NCBI GenBank assembly: GCA_034401795.1 | Contig: CM067371.1 | Span: 78,933,482-78,997,481, forward strand | Direction of reading: 5' to 3' | From: Chaetoderma sp. LZ-2023a | Taxonomy: Eukaryota > Mollusca > Caudofoveata > Chaetodermatida > Chaetodermatidae | DNA length: 64,000 nt | In this document: piece after piece, positions 11,578 through 23,967 of the stretch | Layout: each line of letters opens with the position of its first letter | Position numbering within the stretch: position 1 is the first letter of the stretch | Notes under the pieces: generated by a model | Told to the model about the DNA's origin: nothing | Seen by the model: the letters and a program-made list of their open reading frames with translations, nothing else | Databases searched by the model: none | Translations under genes and position numbers: made by a program

Positions 11578-12516
11578 ATTGTCGTCTTGAATTAGTATGT
11601 GTGCGTTTGTGCGGTTGTGGAGCAGTTATTTCCGTACTTCCATTTGATCAAGTAGTGAACTGTGTTGTACCCAAATTTCATAGCCAACCGTGGTGGCTAG
11701 GGCTAGAGGATCGGTACTGGATCAATATTGGGCTAGTACTGGCACAGTAAGATGCACTAATGGGGACTGTTTTCGGAAGTACTTTGTGTTTAAACATGGT
11801 TTATTGGGTCTGATGGAGGTGCGACCGAGCTGAGTCTTATAGCCGTGCATCCAGTACATATGAGATTGCAGGGCGGTGGTTAGTCCGGTGGTGATGCTTA
11901 TCTAGACACTGTCGGGGGCGATTGGGTTATTGCTTTTATGGCTTATCAAATTGACGTGGCCGTTGTTCTGGAGGGAAATTGAAGCATTACTTTCCCGCGC
12001 ATGCTAAATGTTGAACACTGTATCTAAATGAAAGTTTCAGAATGTTGAACAATGTTGTTCATTTGCAACCTTGTTTGCGAAGCCTTCAATAAGGGTATCC
12101 ATTTCGAGCTTTAGGTACCACCCACCCTGTGCTTATATTTTGAAATTTTGTTTATAGCAGCAGCATCTCCATTTCAAATTAGTTCAAAAATAATTTAACA
12201 ATATGTTTATTAAATTATAAATTCAGCAAAGGGCGCACACAATTCACACACCTCTAATCGAGCACTTGCTATGTCGGACATACATCATATGATTTTGACT
12301 TCAGCTAACAACCGCCGCATTTTCATCATAACGCCAGACAGTACTAATGTTTGAGTGACAGATTGAATTCCCTTTTGTCTCTTATAGTCTCTAGCCACCC
12401 AGGGAACGAGGTAGCAGAATTTGTTTAAAATGACATTCATAGCTTACGTGTTGGATATTGTATAATACGAACAACTAGTATAAAATGAGGTGTATCTTCC
12501 TATAATTTGTAAATCT
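11578..12516. other. No gene recognised
   Basis: Mixed non-coding sequence. A short stretch near 12170-12225 (AAATTAGTTC...TTTATTAAATTATAAATTCA) resembles part of the hairpin repeat family described at 13190-13640, so a relic of that family is possible. Confidence 0.4.
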
Positions 12517-12520
12517 TTAA

Positions 12521-12744
12521 CCCTTTAACACTCAAATTTTCTTACGATAATATCAATTTTCTCATAGCCCATTTGTGGACCGAGAGAGGATAATTAATTT
12601 AGTATTTATCACTGGAATGACTGGCTCTGTTATCATTAGTTATGCCAGTGCTACATCTCCGGGAATGGTCTTGTCCTGGTCTTCAAATGGGCGATTTCAA
12701 GAGGATTGTATAAGGCGTTTGTGATTCGCCTGAGTGTTGAATGG
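12521..12744. mobile_element. 224-bp piggyBac-type MITE
   Basis: Begins CCCTTTAACACTC and ends GAGTGTTGAATGG, an imperfect 13-bp TIR with two mismatches. Flanked by TTAA on both sides (12517-12520, 12745-12748), the hallmark of piggyBac. The interior (ATGACTGGCTC...GTTATC) is shared with the elements at 58598-58786 and 62181-62370. No coding capacity. Confidence 0.8.
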
Positions 12745-12748
12745 TTAA

Positions 12749-13189
12749 AATGTTATTTATTATTATTACAATCCGCCATCTTGATGTATTTATTGTATTA
12801 TATCTTTATGTGTCTGGGAGACGCGGTTATAAGACACATGTCTTATCGTGCTCACATTTTAACAAAAATAATTTCTGTTCAAACCTTTTGATCCTTGGTG
12901 ACGTAATTACGCATCTGATCTGCAATAGAAACGTTTTGCGGACCACGAGAGCAACATTTTGAGTGGCAATTTCCTAGTCTAATATATTGTATCAACGTTC
13001 ATCTCCCGTTTTTTGTAAGCTTTACCCCTTAATATGGTCGGCTCCCCTGTGGATCTTATGTTAAACTGTAAGCCATATAAAGATACAGCCAGTTTATCGC
13101 ATGTTAACATACATATATATATCTTGAAGTGGACGTCGAAAGACCCTAGAAAAAATAGTTTTCCCAGTTTCTGTGGGAGTTGGATCATA
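12749..13189. other. No gene recognised
   Basis: AT-rich DNA with short open frames only; nothing recognised. Confidence 0.4.
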
Positions 13190-13640
13190 GGTGGCCTCTC
13201 CATTCCATGAACTATAATGATCGTTACAATGGATCTCTCTCGTTTTTTTCTATGCCCCGCCCACCTCTAGCTAAACTCCACCCACACCACGCCGTGTTGG
13301 GATTGATCGATCCTCGAATGCCGTAACTATCCATTTCCTAAAAACTCTACAGGTAAGGTGTTAATATTTTGTAAATAATTTGACTGGGTGCTGTTGCTGC
13401 CTATAACAGCAACAGCGCCCAGTCAAATTAGTTTCAAACTATTCAACAACATATTTATTAAATAGTAAAGACATACAATTCGTACAACAACACACACTTC
13501 AAATATTTTTCGCGACGTACTTATTTACGTCATTCATGACGTCATAATGACGCCATTCATTATGACGTCATTCTACACGTCACGCAGTTGATTATGACGT
13601 CATATGGTTGGTGGATAAGGCGGGAAGGTCTATTGTCACT
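13190..13640 (+). repeat. Hairpin/CRE repeat family, copy 1
   Basis: Shares with 46100-46500 and, inverted, 19690-20060 an ordered set of blocks. These are a GC-box-like part (CGCCCACCTCTAGCTAAACTCC), a hairpin, TTTATTAAAT...AAAGACATACAATTCGTAC, and then TGACGTCA sites. Here the hairpin has 23-bp arms (13377-13399 and 13407-13429, one mismatch) and a 7-base loop. Three perfect TGACGTCA palindromes follow between 13535 and 13605. Ends are not defined, there is no open frame, and the family is not one I recognise. Confidence 0.7.
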
Positions 13641-14249
13641 ATCAATTCCGCTTAGGAAACTCACAGGGAGACCAACCGGGAAACCAGGAATATATCAGGA
13701 TGACAATTCCCCGTGTCGCGTACACATCTTATGACGTCGTACATTGAAGCCTAATATGGACTACATCATGCTAGGCTTAGCATGTATTTAGCTGCCTCCG
13801 TAGAAGGTAAAGAACAAGATTATTGCAAATGACACAATTTATTTAGTTGTGAAAGTAGAAAGTATTTGTGTCTAACGTGTTGTTTGCGTGTATGCGTGAT
13901 GGCATGTCGTCGGTCGACATATTATAATGGCAAACGTGTACGTAGAGATTAACTGAACCTCGAACCAAAATAAAAGTAGCGGAAAGACTGGGCACATCTG
14001 ATAAGCAATGGCTGCCACCATTCGGAGCCAAAACTAGCTCTATCATGTTCAAATAGTAATCCAACATAAACGTGCTTGCATCACTCGTGTACCAACTGAA
14101 GCAACGCATAGCGTGGTGCCGGTTGCTTCACTCAGGCGAGTAGATTGTATTGTTCTACCACGGAGTAACCATCTATTTCTCTAGATGCCCATTGCAGAAA
14201 GATAGATTTTGCAAAAATAATTAATATTAGTGTTCGTATGTTCACGATA
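13641..14249. other. No gene recognised
   Basis: Non-coding sequence with open frames below 90 codons and no recognisable motifs. Confidence 0.4.
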
Positions 14250-14490
14250 TTAGAAAACACCACACACACACACGCGCACGTGCACACACACACACACACG
14301 CGCGTTTTCGTATATGCGCGTAAACGCGCGCGCAAGCACATAACTCTCTCTCACACACCCGTTCACCCGCCTACCCGGTCACCCGTCCGCCAACCCGCCC
14401 GCCCGCTTGCACACACGCACGCACGCACGCACGTAAGCACGCACGCTCGTAAGCACGCACGCACGCGCACTACAACGTCTACCGTGCATT
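14250..14490. repeat. CA / CACG / CCCG compound microsatellite
   Basis: Runs of CACA, CGCG, CCGCC and ACGC over 240 bp. Thr/His/Arg-rich open frames across it are repeat artefacts. Confidence 0.9.
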
Positions 14491-14909
14491 GTTAATGTGC
14501 TGAGTAATTTCCTCCTTTGTTAGATAAGCCTTCATACTGATGATAGCCGAACGTAATTATCTACCTAGGGCATAATTGTCCTGTATGGCATACAGTCCAG
14601 TCCGCCTAATTAACTAGCAATCAGAGGCGCATGCGTGTACATGCAGATATAATAAAATATTGATCTTAGTCTGATTATATATAGACTTTGTGGACACAAT
14701 GCTGTGCTGCCAAGCGTATATTTCTGTAGATATTTCAGAGAGCGAATGCTTATTTTTGGGTGCAATCGCATTGGAAAACACTATATATTGAACAATTGAA
14801 TGCCATCGTCTAGGTAGTTCCATATCCAGACCACCACATATTGGTCTACACCACAAGTAGGCTTGCCCTTAGTTCTTGGCTTTATTTGTAGGAAATCATC
14901 TTCACGACA
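14491..14909. other. No gene recognised
   Basis: Non-coding sequence up to the Tc1 left end. Nothing recognised. Confidence 0.4.
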
Positions 14910-14911
14910 TA

Positions 14912-16361
14912 TACACCTGTGTAAAAGTTAAGCACCAGCAAAAACAATAGAACGTAGAAACATGATGGTACAACTAGGCTGCCATACTTTTTGTCCCCGC
15001 GTTAGCTGACATAATTCCAAGTACGAAATGCACATGCATGCATGACTTCACGCCGCTTGACGTCCGTGCGTGGCGGGAAACAGCACACGTGTTCAGTTAT
15101 GTAAAAGTCCAGTTTGAGGTGTAGAACATTACATACAGATTTAGGCGACAAGATTAGGAATTTTGTGTTCATGACCGTGGTTTATTTGTACAGAGATAAT
15201 TAGCTCTTGATTGTGAACCGCTATGGCAAGACGAAGGTTAAGTGATCGTGTGAAATGGCAAATCATAGGCATGCATACCACTGGTATGTCATGCAGAGAG
15301 ATTGGCAGACAGCTGAACATTAACCATACTGTAATCAGTCGTTTTATTGCAAAACATGGGCAAACTAACGAGGTGAACAACAGGCCTAGATCTGGAAGAC
15401 CGAAGAAGACTACTGCCCGTGATGATCGAGCCCTAGTACGCCTTGTTAGGAGATCTCCATTCACCAACAGCAGAGTGCTCAGCCAGCAATGGGAAACGCG
15501 CAATAGAGTGTCAATGTCTACCGTCAAAAGGAGACTCTATGCTGCTAGCATGAAAGCTAGGAGACCTGTCAGACGTCCTCTCCTCACTGCACACCACAAA
15601 GAGGAGCGTCTGAGGTGGTGCAACGAAAGAAGACACTGGAACATGAGATCCTGGAGACGGGTACACTGGTCCGATGAAAGTCGGTTCCTGCTTCATGCCA
15701 CAGATGGTCGAACTCGTGTATGGAGGTCCAGACGCACGGCGTACGACCAACGTAACATCATGGAAGAAGTTCCATTTGGTGGAGGTTCCGTTATGATATG
15801 GGGGTGCATCTCATTTGATTGTAAGCTGGATCTGTTGACTGTACCTGGAACACTAAATGGACAAAGATATCAAGATTCCATACTGGATAGAGTTGTGGTC
15901 CCTCATTTTGTAAATCATGCACCTGGAACCCACCCTATATTCATGGATGACAACGCCCGACCACATCGTGCTAGAGCTGTGCATGAATACCTCCGCCAGA
16001 ATGCCATCGAAACCCTACCATGGCCAGCAAGGAGCCCTGACATGAACCCTATTGAGCATATCTGGGACATTCTGGGAAACATGGTGAGAAGGAGGGATCC
16101 TCCTGTGCAGAACCTACAGGAATTAACAGACGCACTCCATCTTGAATGGCAACGAATACCACAATGGCGTATCAGTCGGTTGGTGACCAGCATGAGACGT
16201 CGTGTCCAGGCCGTCATCCAGGCACAAGGTGGATATACCCGGTATTAATAATAAAAGTCTCAAACTCGTGCACAGATGTTAAACTTCGTTTTCAGACACA
16301 ATTAATGACAATCTAGCCACGTGTGTCAACTGTAGGGCAATAGTTGTCAGTTGTGTCAACA
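14912..16361 (+). mobile_element. Tc1-type transposon, 3'-truncated copy
   Basis: The left end (TACACCTGTGTAAAAG, preceded by TA at 14910-14911) matches both ends of the complete copy at 43708-45368. Similarity to that copy runs through the transposase gene and stops at about 16361 (...CAGTTGTGTCAAC), where LINE sequence begins. About 213 bp of the right end, including the right TIR, is absent. The element cannot move as it stands, although its gene is open. Confidence 0.9.
15223..16248 (+). CDS. Tc1-family DD34E transposase
   Basis: 341 residues, a full-length Tc1-type transposase. The N-terminal third (about 1-110) is a paired-like helix-turn-helix DNA-binding region (R-Q-L-N-I-N-H-T-V-I-S-R near 29-40) with a G-R-P-K-K linker (58-62). 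The catalytic triad is D151 (H-W-S-D-E-S), D243 (M-D-D-N-A-R-P-H) and E278 (N-P-I-E-H-I-W). Exactly 34 residues separate D243 and E278, so this is DD34E. The protein would cut and paste its own element at TA sites in the nucleus. It differs from the second copy in the window at seven residues (F/L41, N/K52, N/D53, M/I180, T/P264, R/M291, D/G303). The frame is open, but the element has lost its right end. Confidence 0.95.
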   Translation: MARRRLSDRVKWQIIGMHTTGMSCREIGRQLNINHTVISRFIAKHGQTNEVNNRPRSGRPKKTTARDDRALVRLVRRSPFTNSRVLSQQWETRNRVSMSTVKRRLYAASMKARRPVRRPLLTAHHKEERLRWCNERRHWNMRSWRRVHWSDESRFLLHATDGRTRVWRSRRTAYDQRNIMEEVPFGGGSVMIWGCISFDCKLDLLTVPGTLNGQRYQDSILDRVVVPHFVNHAPGTHPIFMDDNARPHRARAVHEYLRQNAIETLPWPARSPDMNPIEHIWDILGNMVRRRDPPVQNLQELTDALHLEWQRIPQWRISRLVTSMRRRVQAVIQAQGGYTRY

Positions 16362-16610
16362 GTTATAGCACCATCAATTACAAGTATTATGAATATAAGC
16401 ATTGCCACATGTGTATTTCCAGCCATGTGGAAGTGCGCTAAGGTGAAACCACTACACAAATCGGATGACAATGGAGATGTTAGTAACTACAGACCGATAT
16501 CTATTTTACCTATTCTTTCAAAAATTATTGAATGACATGTCCATAACCATTTATATAAATTTCTTGTTAATTACCATTTACTGGCTGAATCACAGTCAGT
16601 TTTTTTTAGC
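16362..16610 (+). pseudogene. LINE reverse transcriptase fragment (N-terminal palm)
   Basis: The open frame reads through to residues K-V-K-P-L-H-K-S-D, S-N-Y-R-P-I-S-I-L-P and L-S-K-I-I-E. These are the conserved start of non-LTR retrotransposon reverse transcriptases. It ends at a stop near 16535, and conserved sequence fades by 16610. The next part of the RT appears, after a gap, at 18030. The 5' side abuts the truncated Tc1 copy. Confidence 0.85.
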
Positions 16611-18029
16611 TGAATACTTTTCCTATTTGGTGCGCTGAATGTGAAGCTGAAACAATTTGGTAAATACGGTAGAGCGATACGCCATTTCCGCACCAACACC
16701 CATCCCACCTACACCCCTATATACATGCATGGACGACAGGTACACACGGACACACGCACACACACATATTCACCCACACACCACGAACACATAGATACGC
16801 CACGCTAAACACACTATCACAACCACCCAATATCTCCTACAAACGTACCCACACATAGACATATCAAACACACCACTGCAAGAATCACAACCACAGAATT
16901 AACTTGACCCATTTAAATTCAGGTCACACTGATCTATAATATACCATAAATTCCAACTATACTAATCCCTGCTAATTTAGGATAAGTCTGGCTAGCAATC
17001 CAGGACATCACCATCCCACGGAAACCGTGGCGGCGATCCTACACATGCCTGTGTTCGAGCTGTGCGGATGAATATGCGTGTGTGCGTGAGTGCGTGCGTC
17101 CGTGCATGTAAACAGGGGTGTAGGTGGGATGCGTGTTGGTGCGTGCAGCTGGGTGACTGGGTAGCTTATGTTGTATGTTTGAATGGATAGTATAAGGATA
17201 ATGGTGAGAGGATTTATTTAGTTTTTCGATAACATTTGTTAAAGTGAATAGGGAGACTGGGAGTGTTGGGGAATTAAATAAATAATTCAACATATAATTT
17301 CTCTTATTGCATATGCAGATAGCCGTAAGACATGGCTTTTAGGATAATGGTTTTAAAGGTGTATGATGCAATAGGGGAACGTCATTTAGTCAGCCATTAG
17401 GCGTGCAACCTTTTGGTCGCTAGTCTGGTGCTTTTCTAGGCATCGCCTATATGGCTGCGGGTTTTGTCTCTGGTGCTTTTTCACCACATAAGGTACGTAC
17501 TGATTTCCTTAAAAAAAGATACGTCATTGCCTGGCAACGACCGCGCGTGAATGGCCTGAATGACGCGCTGCTCTCAAGTCAGGTTTTCCCAAAAAGGATT
17601 ACTCTAGTATTTACTGTAGCGGAATGTTAAGTAAAAGTTATAAGAATATAAGAATTACATGTTTTCGCAGCACTTATTTTTTGTCATGACAAGCATTTTA
17701 CTAATGTTATATGCTCGGTTAGTCAGACTCGATAGAACATCCGAATAAATATTATTTATTTATTTATTTATTAGTTAGTATACGCCTACATACTAAATTT
17801 TGAGTCGATGGTAGCTAGCCTATTCAGTATTTCATGTTGTAGTGAAGGCCACACATTTTGACAGCCGTTGACGCGTACGGTACTACGTCAATAAGCGGCC
17901 TATGTGACCAACGAATTCTGGCCTACATGCATTACAGAGTCACATGTATTTACGCCTTTCTTCGTGAATACGGCGTAACAATGAGACGTAACTCTAGGGC
18001 GTAAGTTACGCCCTCTCTGTGAATACGGC
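16611..18029. other. Non-coding insert between two LINE pieces
   Basis: Separates the two RT fragments; the central part of the RT domain is missing. It holds CA-rich sequence (16740-16800), the inverted repeat listed separately, a TTTA run at about 17752-17772, and near 17960-18030 a palindromic patch (GGGCGTAAGTTACGCCC) followed by GTGAATACGGCCCC. The last motif resembles Harbinger-type MITE ends elsewhere in the window, so an inserted MITE is possible. Confidence 0.45.
16690..17142. repeat. Inverted repeat with 46-bp arms
   Basis: 16690-16735 (GCACCAACACCCATCCCACC...GGACG) and 17097-17142 are inverted copies with a handful of mismatches, enclosing about 360 bp of CA-rich sequence. The structure is that of a small foldback or MITE; no target duplication was identified. 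Confidence 0.7.
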
Positions 18030-18890
18030 CCCTGTTGTTTATCTTGTACATAAATGACCTTCATATGGGAGTAGGTAGTAATGCTGATATGTGCTGCGAT
18101 GATACTACTATGCACTGCAATTTTGAAAAACTGCCACAGATAAAAGAACAACCAAATGCAGGTATGGATGTGGTATAATAGTGGTGTAAAAATAATAAAA
18201 TGGTCTTAAATACGGATAAAACAAAGCTATTAATGATAAGTAGTAAACACAAAATAAGACAGATTAACCAGGAAGAAATAAAGATACCAATATATAATGG
18301 AGAGCTTTGAATAGTAAATGAAGCGAAACTGTTAGGCCTACATATTAACGACAACCTCTCGTGGCAGCAACACATAAGCAAAATTTGCACACATATTTTT
18401 TCATTTATTTATATGCTAAACAAAAATAAGTCATACATGAATGTTGATGAAAGAAACCTGTTTTATAAGGCATGCATTCTCTCCCACATAGAGTACTGTT
18501 GCCTTGTCTATTATGTCGGTACACCTACATTACAAAAGCGTGCTGCTAGAATAATATTGAAAATCCCCTATCGAACCCCAACTATACTAATCAAGCAATA
18601 TGAATCATTAAAGTGGACATCATTAACTCAAAGAATGGCTATTAAGACCAATATTATGACATATAAATCCTTAACCGACCTTGCACCGAAGTGCATGAAA
18701 GCTCTGTTTACATTTGTAGAAGACACACATACTATGAATTTAAGGTAAAAAACAAACGGTCAATTAAAGCCTCCAAAAATAAGAACGGATTACGGAAAGA
18801 ACAGTTTTTACGTACGCAGCAAAACAAATGTGGAATTCCTTAACTATAAATATTAAACAATCCCCACCACGTAGATCATTCTTCTCAAAT
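18030..18890 (+). pseudogene. LINE reverse transcriptase fragment (C-terminal part)
   Basis: Continues a non-LTR RT: a Y-I-N-D-L-like block, a decayed active-site block with C-D-D-T-T where Y-A-D-D is usual, then K-T-K-L-L and, in the open stretch 18413-18748, Y-K-A-C-I-L-S-H-I-E-Y-C and L-Q-K-R-A-A-R-I-I-L. The last two are typical of the thumb and C-terminal region of jockey/CR1-like LINEs. Several stops interrupt it. Probably the same insertion as 16362-16610. Confidence 0.85.
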
Positions 18891-18908
18891 ATACACGATT
18901 ATATAGCC

Positions 18909-18967
<59 letters not shown>
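18909..18967. repeat. (AAT)n microsatellite
   Basis: About 19 uninterrupted AAT units directly after the LINE fragment. It could derive from the simple-repeat tail that many LINEs carry at the 3' end. Confidence 0.9.
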
Positions 18968-18969
<2 letters not shown>

Positions 18970-19101
18970 CGTTATGTTTCATCTCTCTTTGCCCCACTGC
19001 CTCTGAGATAAGGTTAGTTATCTTCACGGGATCGGACGTCAGCACCAAGTGATTCACAACAGTCACGAACAGCGCGACCGGAGAGCCAAATGGAATAACA
19101 A

Positions 19102-19170
19102 GGACACCAGCAGCAGCAGCAGTAGCAGCAGCAACAATAACAACAACAACAACAAGAATAACAACAACGT
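19102..19170. repeat. CAG / AAC compound microsatellite
   Basis: AGC repeats followed by AAC repeats. Ser/Asn and Ala/Val frames here are repeat artefacts. Confidence 0.85.
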
Positions 19171-19689
19171 CATAGCGCTCGCTTGTGCGTTTAAGCAAAG
19201 CAAACGCCGCGTGCACGTTGCTGGCAAGACAAGATACGCGTTGTAACGTCAGTCACTTGTACACAATTGTATTCAATCATACAAATAGAAACAGCGACGT
19301 CATCTAACTAATGTATTTGTGATAAAACCTCGAGGTGTTAATTTAGATATGGAATTGGAACGATGTTATTTTTAGCTTATGGTGAACATTCCAAACATGT
19401 TTATTATATTTTTCTTCTAAGTCGATGTTTGTTAGTCAAGAAGAGAAGTTGTTAATAGTCCATGCCATTTCAGGAGAAAGCTGCTGACAAATGACTCAGC
19501 CTATCTAAATCAATCATCATTTAGTCTCATACCATAAAATATGCATTCATAATTCATATCTTGCGAAGTCTGATTAAGATTTATTACATCATTAGAGAGA
19601 TCATCCCATTGTTTATGGAATTAAAGGATGCGACCCCTCATTGATGAAATATCTAACATCAAGATCAAATATGCCACACGTGCGTTGAC

Positions 19690-20060
19690 GTCACACATAC
19701 CATGGCGTAGGTCAGCGCGGAGGGTGGCAATAGTCTGTTAGAATGTGTATGAATTGTATGTCTTTGATTAAATTACGATTTAATAAAAATTATGTTGAAC
19801 ATCCTGAAACTAATTTGACTGAGAGCTGTTGCTGCCATAGGCAGCAATTGCTCCCAGTCAAATTAGTTTCAAAATACCAAAAGGCCTAACCTGTATAACT
19901 ATCTTGAAATTCGGCTTCTGGGCGTTCAGTGTGTATTTAAAAAACGGCTTCTGGGCGTTCAGTGTGTATTTAAACTGATTCAAAAATTTAAATGACGTCC
20001 ACAATGGGCGGAGCTTGGCTAGAGATGGGCGGGCATAGCTGGAAATGGATACATACCTCT
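19690..20060 (-). repeat. Hairpin/CRE repeat family, copy 2
   Basis: Same ordered blocks as 13190-13640, in reverse. A near-perfect palindrome at 19806-19870 has outer arms GAAACTAATTTGACTG and CAGTCAAATTAGTTTC. It is flanked by AAAGACATACAATTC on one side and the CCGCCCA/CTAGC block on the other. A GACGTCA site lies near 19688 and another near 19994. A 29-bp direct repeat (CGGCTTCTGGGCGTTCAGTG...) occurs twice at 19912-19973. Confidence 0.7.
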
Positions 20061-20116
20061 AGTACATTTAATCATTTGTGGTAGTTGACATATTGTGGTG
20101 TAATCATGGTGTAGTC

Positions 20117-20907
<791 letters not shown>

Positions 20908-21517
20908 TAGTACAGGGTTCAGAGGGTTTTATTTAACCTTTATTTACCAAAATGTCTGAGGGTGGTTCCTAGGGTCAAATTGTTTGTAGAATTCAGAAAT
21001 CCATTTCTTACAAAAATCTACTTGGAAGTTTTTTCACAATTCGCTCTTGAAGTGAGGTACCCTCTACATACGATTTTGCGCTACATGTTAATTTTGATGA
21101 TTTTGGCTTTGCCAACTTTGGGCCTGAAAATGTGCCAAGTAATCATGATACATACAAATAAGGGATCACATGAATGGATGGCATCTCCTGAATAATTTTC
21201 CATGTGTGAATGACTGGTATCCGTGGTATAATACGGGTGGTAAGGTTATTTATAACAATACCCTCATTTTGTTGGCGATGCTCTTGAAAAATGCGTATTA
21301 TCTACCTATCTCTTTGATTAGAATGCAGCTAGCCATCATAGATGGTGATTATTGTATAATATATTCCACTAGAATCTTTCAGATATAAACATTGGACAAC
21401 ATCTATATGTTTCAAGGGTGAACAGGGTGAAGGTTACACAGTTTGTATTGCTGTTAGGCATCTACATAGATACTAATTTTGTCCAGATTCACATTAAAGA
21501 TTGAAACCACCAGAACT
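20908..21517 (+). repeat. E2 left terminal inverted repeat
   Basis: Matches, at an estimated 75-80%, the reverse complement of 45371-45622 followed by 43366-43705. For example, CTGAGGGTGGTTCCTA and TTTCTTACAAAAATC recur in the outer part, and TTGTTGGCG.TGCTCTTGAAA in the inner part. Its sequence at about 21149-21154 is the uninterrupted counterpart of the Tc1 target in the right TIR. Short open frames here are not supported as genes. Confidence 0.85.
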
Positions 21518-21844
21518 CTTGGTTAATAACCATCCAATAACACCATCTAATGCTCTTAGTTAGAAGGTAGAATGATGTTGTTGGTGATAATTTTGTGTGT
21601 TATATTAAAATACCATGTTTTATATCTATTGCAGGGTATTATTGATGATAAATCCGGCGAGATTCGTGTAGTCTACAGCGTGCGAGTTGTACGTGTATTC
21701 ACGAATGGTGTGTAAAATGGACAATAGCGTGTGGATTAGATAAGTGTATAGACTAAATACTAGTGCATAGCCTAGCGAATAGACTAGATGATAATCCGTA
21801 GATTAGATATTAGTGAATAGTTGGTATTCCGGGTAGAATAGATT

Positions 21845-23932
21845 ATGACATTATCCGAACGGACTTTCATTTTACATCTTGGTGGAAAATGTGCTGAAGA
21901 AGTCAAACCATTCGATGATAAATCATGGGGCAGAATCAATCAATGTGAGAGCATAAGGCAAACATTGTACAAGATCTCTCAATATTTCAGTATCAAATTA
22001 GCTGCTATTTATGATGAGACAATAGGTTATCATACTTAGTGCTATAAGGAGTTCACAGCTATTCGCAAGAAAACGCAAGATGATGTTCCAAGCACATCGG
22101 TAAAACCAGTTCTGCGGTTATGTGTTGCAGATTGTCCCCATAGTAGCTCTATGGGCATATTTACAAAGAGGTGTCTCTTTTGTCTGACCGTATCAAAGTA
22201 TCGTGGAAAAGGACGGAGAGAACACCTTTGAACCTTGAGATGGATCTAACTGAAAAAGCATCAAGGATGCCGTTAATAAACTGGAGGATCATGGTATGCT
22301 TGCACGACTATCTGGGATCAACCTCATATCGAAGGAAGATAGATATCATCATTCTTGTCGGAGGGATTATCTCACTAAAGCAAATGCTGTAAAGCACAGT
22401 CATGGACCACATGAGCACTCAAGAAAAATAACATTTCACAAAGCAGGGTTTGATACTCTCAAAGAACACATTAATATGAACTTGATAGAAAATCAAGGCG
22501 CTGAGTTACTGACATCACTTCACAAGCGATATATGGTAAGCATGGATGATTCTACGTATCCTGCCAGTCGTTCGTGTAAGAAAATTCTCATGGAATATCC
22601 AGAATATTTGAGAAGTACTAAAGTTTCAAACAAAGAAGGGATAATTATCTATAATTCCGAACTCAGCGATGAAGGAGCAATACACAGAGCAAGATTTGAT
22701 GAGATGTCAGTCAAAGAGACCGCCTTCTATCTCAAATCGCTTATCCTTAAGATGTAGAATAATGAGGCGTTTCATCAGCCCATAACAGCTGAAAACCTAA
22801 CTTCAAGACCAGACGAAACGCCTTCTGCAGTTTTAGACTTCTTCAGAGTACTATATACAGGATCCAGTATTTCTGCAACAACTGCTAGGATTGAAAGGCT
22901 TGTCAAATCTGTATCAGATGACATTGTCTTTGTAACAACGAGAGGGCGAACAAAGCCAACTAAACATATTTGCATGGGACTTGGTCTGAAGTTTTAACTG
23001 GTAGTCGGAAAGTGATAGAAATTATCAATCGCTTTGGTCACTTTGTCAACTACCACATGGTAGAGAGCCTGGAAACAGACCTTGCTAGGCACATATCTTA
23101 AAGAAACCATACCATGCCAGATGGTGTCAACCAACTTTGTGGCTTGTGACCTGGAATAGCCTGGGGTAACTACGATGAAAACACAGAGACATTACCAGGT
23201 GGCGATACATTACATGATACAGTTGGCATCTGATATCAAAATATTGTGCCGATTATTATCCATGCATCTGATTCAGACAACCTTCCCGTGGCGGTAACCG
23301 CTACAGGTGACATCAAAGCATCAACACGTAGGTTCAATCTGAAAGAAACTGTTCTTGAACCATATCGTAAGAAACCTAAGATAACATAATTCCAGTATCA
23401 GGTGAAAGATATGCAGAGGCCACTGCATGTAACCAGTGTTGAATACAGAGATATGTTTTGGATGAAGTGCATGGCTCAAGGGGAAACCTCTATGTGGGCT
23501 GGCTGGAATTCACTCATCACATAAAATCCTCTACCAACACAAAGAACATCTTACATGGACAATCTTAGACTGCCTCCAACCAGACTTGATGTTATAGCCG
23601 AGACTCTGCATATTTCTCAGCGAGTAGCGAATGGAGTGGTGATCAATATGCAGTAGTTGATTACGACCTGGCTGTAGCTAAGCCAGCTATGCAGCTCCAA
23701 GCAGGCGAATCGCCTTTGTTTGACAATGTCTTTATCTGTTTTGGACCATTCCACATATCCTCACTGATACTGAAGTCCTGGCACCAGGTTCACTTAATGG
23801 ATTCATCCTTGGAAAACATTATAACCGGTAAGAATAAAAAACACAGTGATTAGGAAGAATGTACCTTATATGTAACAATGTCCAAATGACGGATAATTCA
23901 GTGAGCCAGCATGAAAAACATGTGTTAAATTA

Positions 23933-23967
<35 letters not shown>

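Noticed and set aside
11116..11750. Arg-Glu and Ser-Leu-rich frames, up to 150 codons
   Set aside because: Produced by the (CT)n tract in the 457-bp repeat; the unit-1 counterpart has a shorter tract and no matching protein.
15141..16217. Minus-strand frames (100-128 codons) opposite the Tc1 transposase, mirrored at 44063-45139
   Set aside because: Antisense shadows of the transposase gene; they recur only because the gene itself is duplicated.
20908..20911. A 3-bp target duplication for E2 matching that of E1
   Set aside because: With TAGT ends the flanks read AGA and TAT; shifting the ends by a few bases gives no exact match, so I do not claim one.
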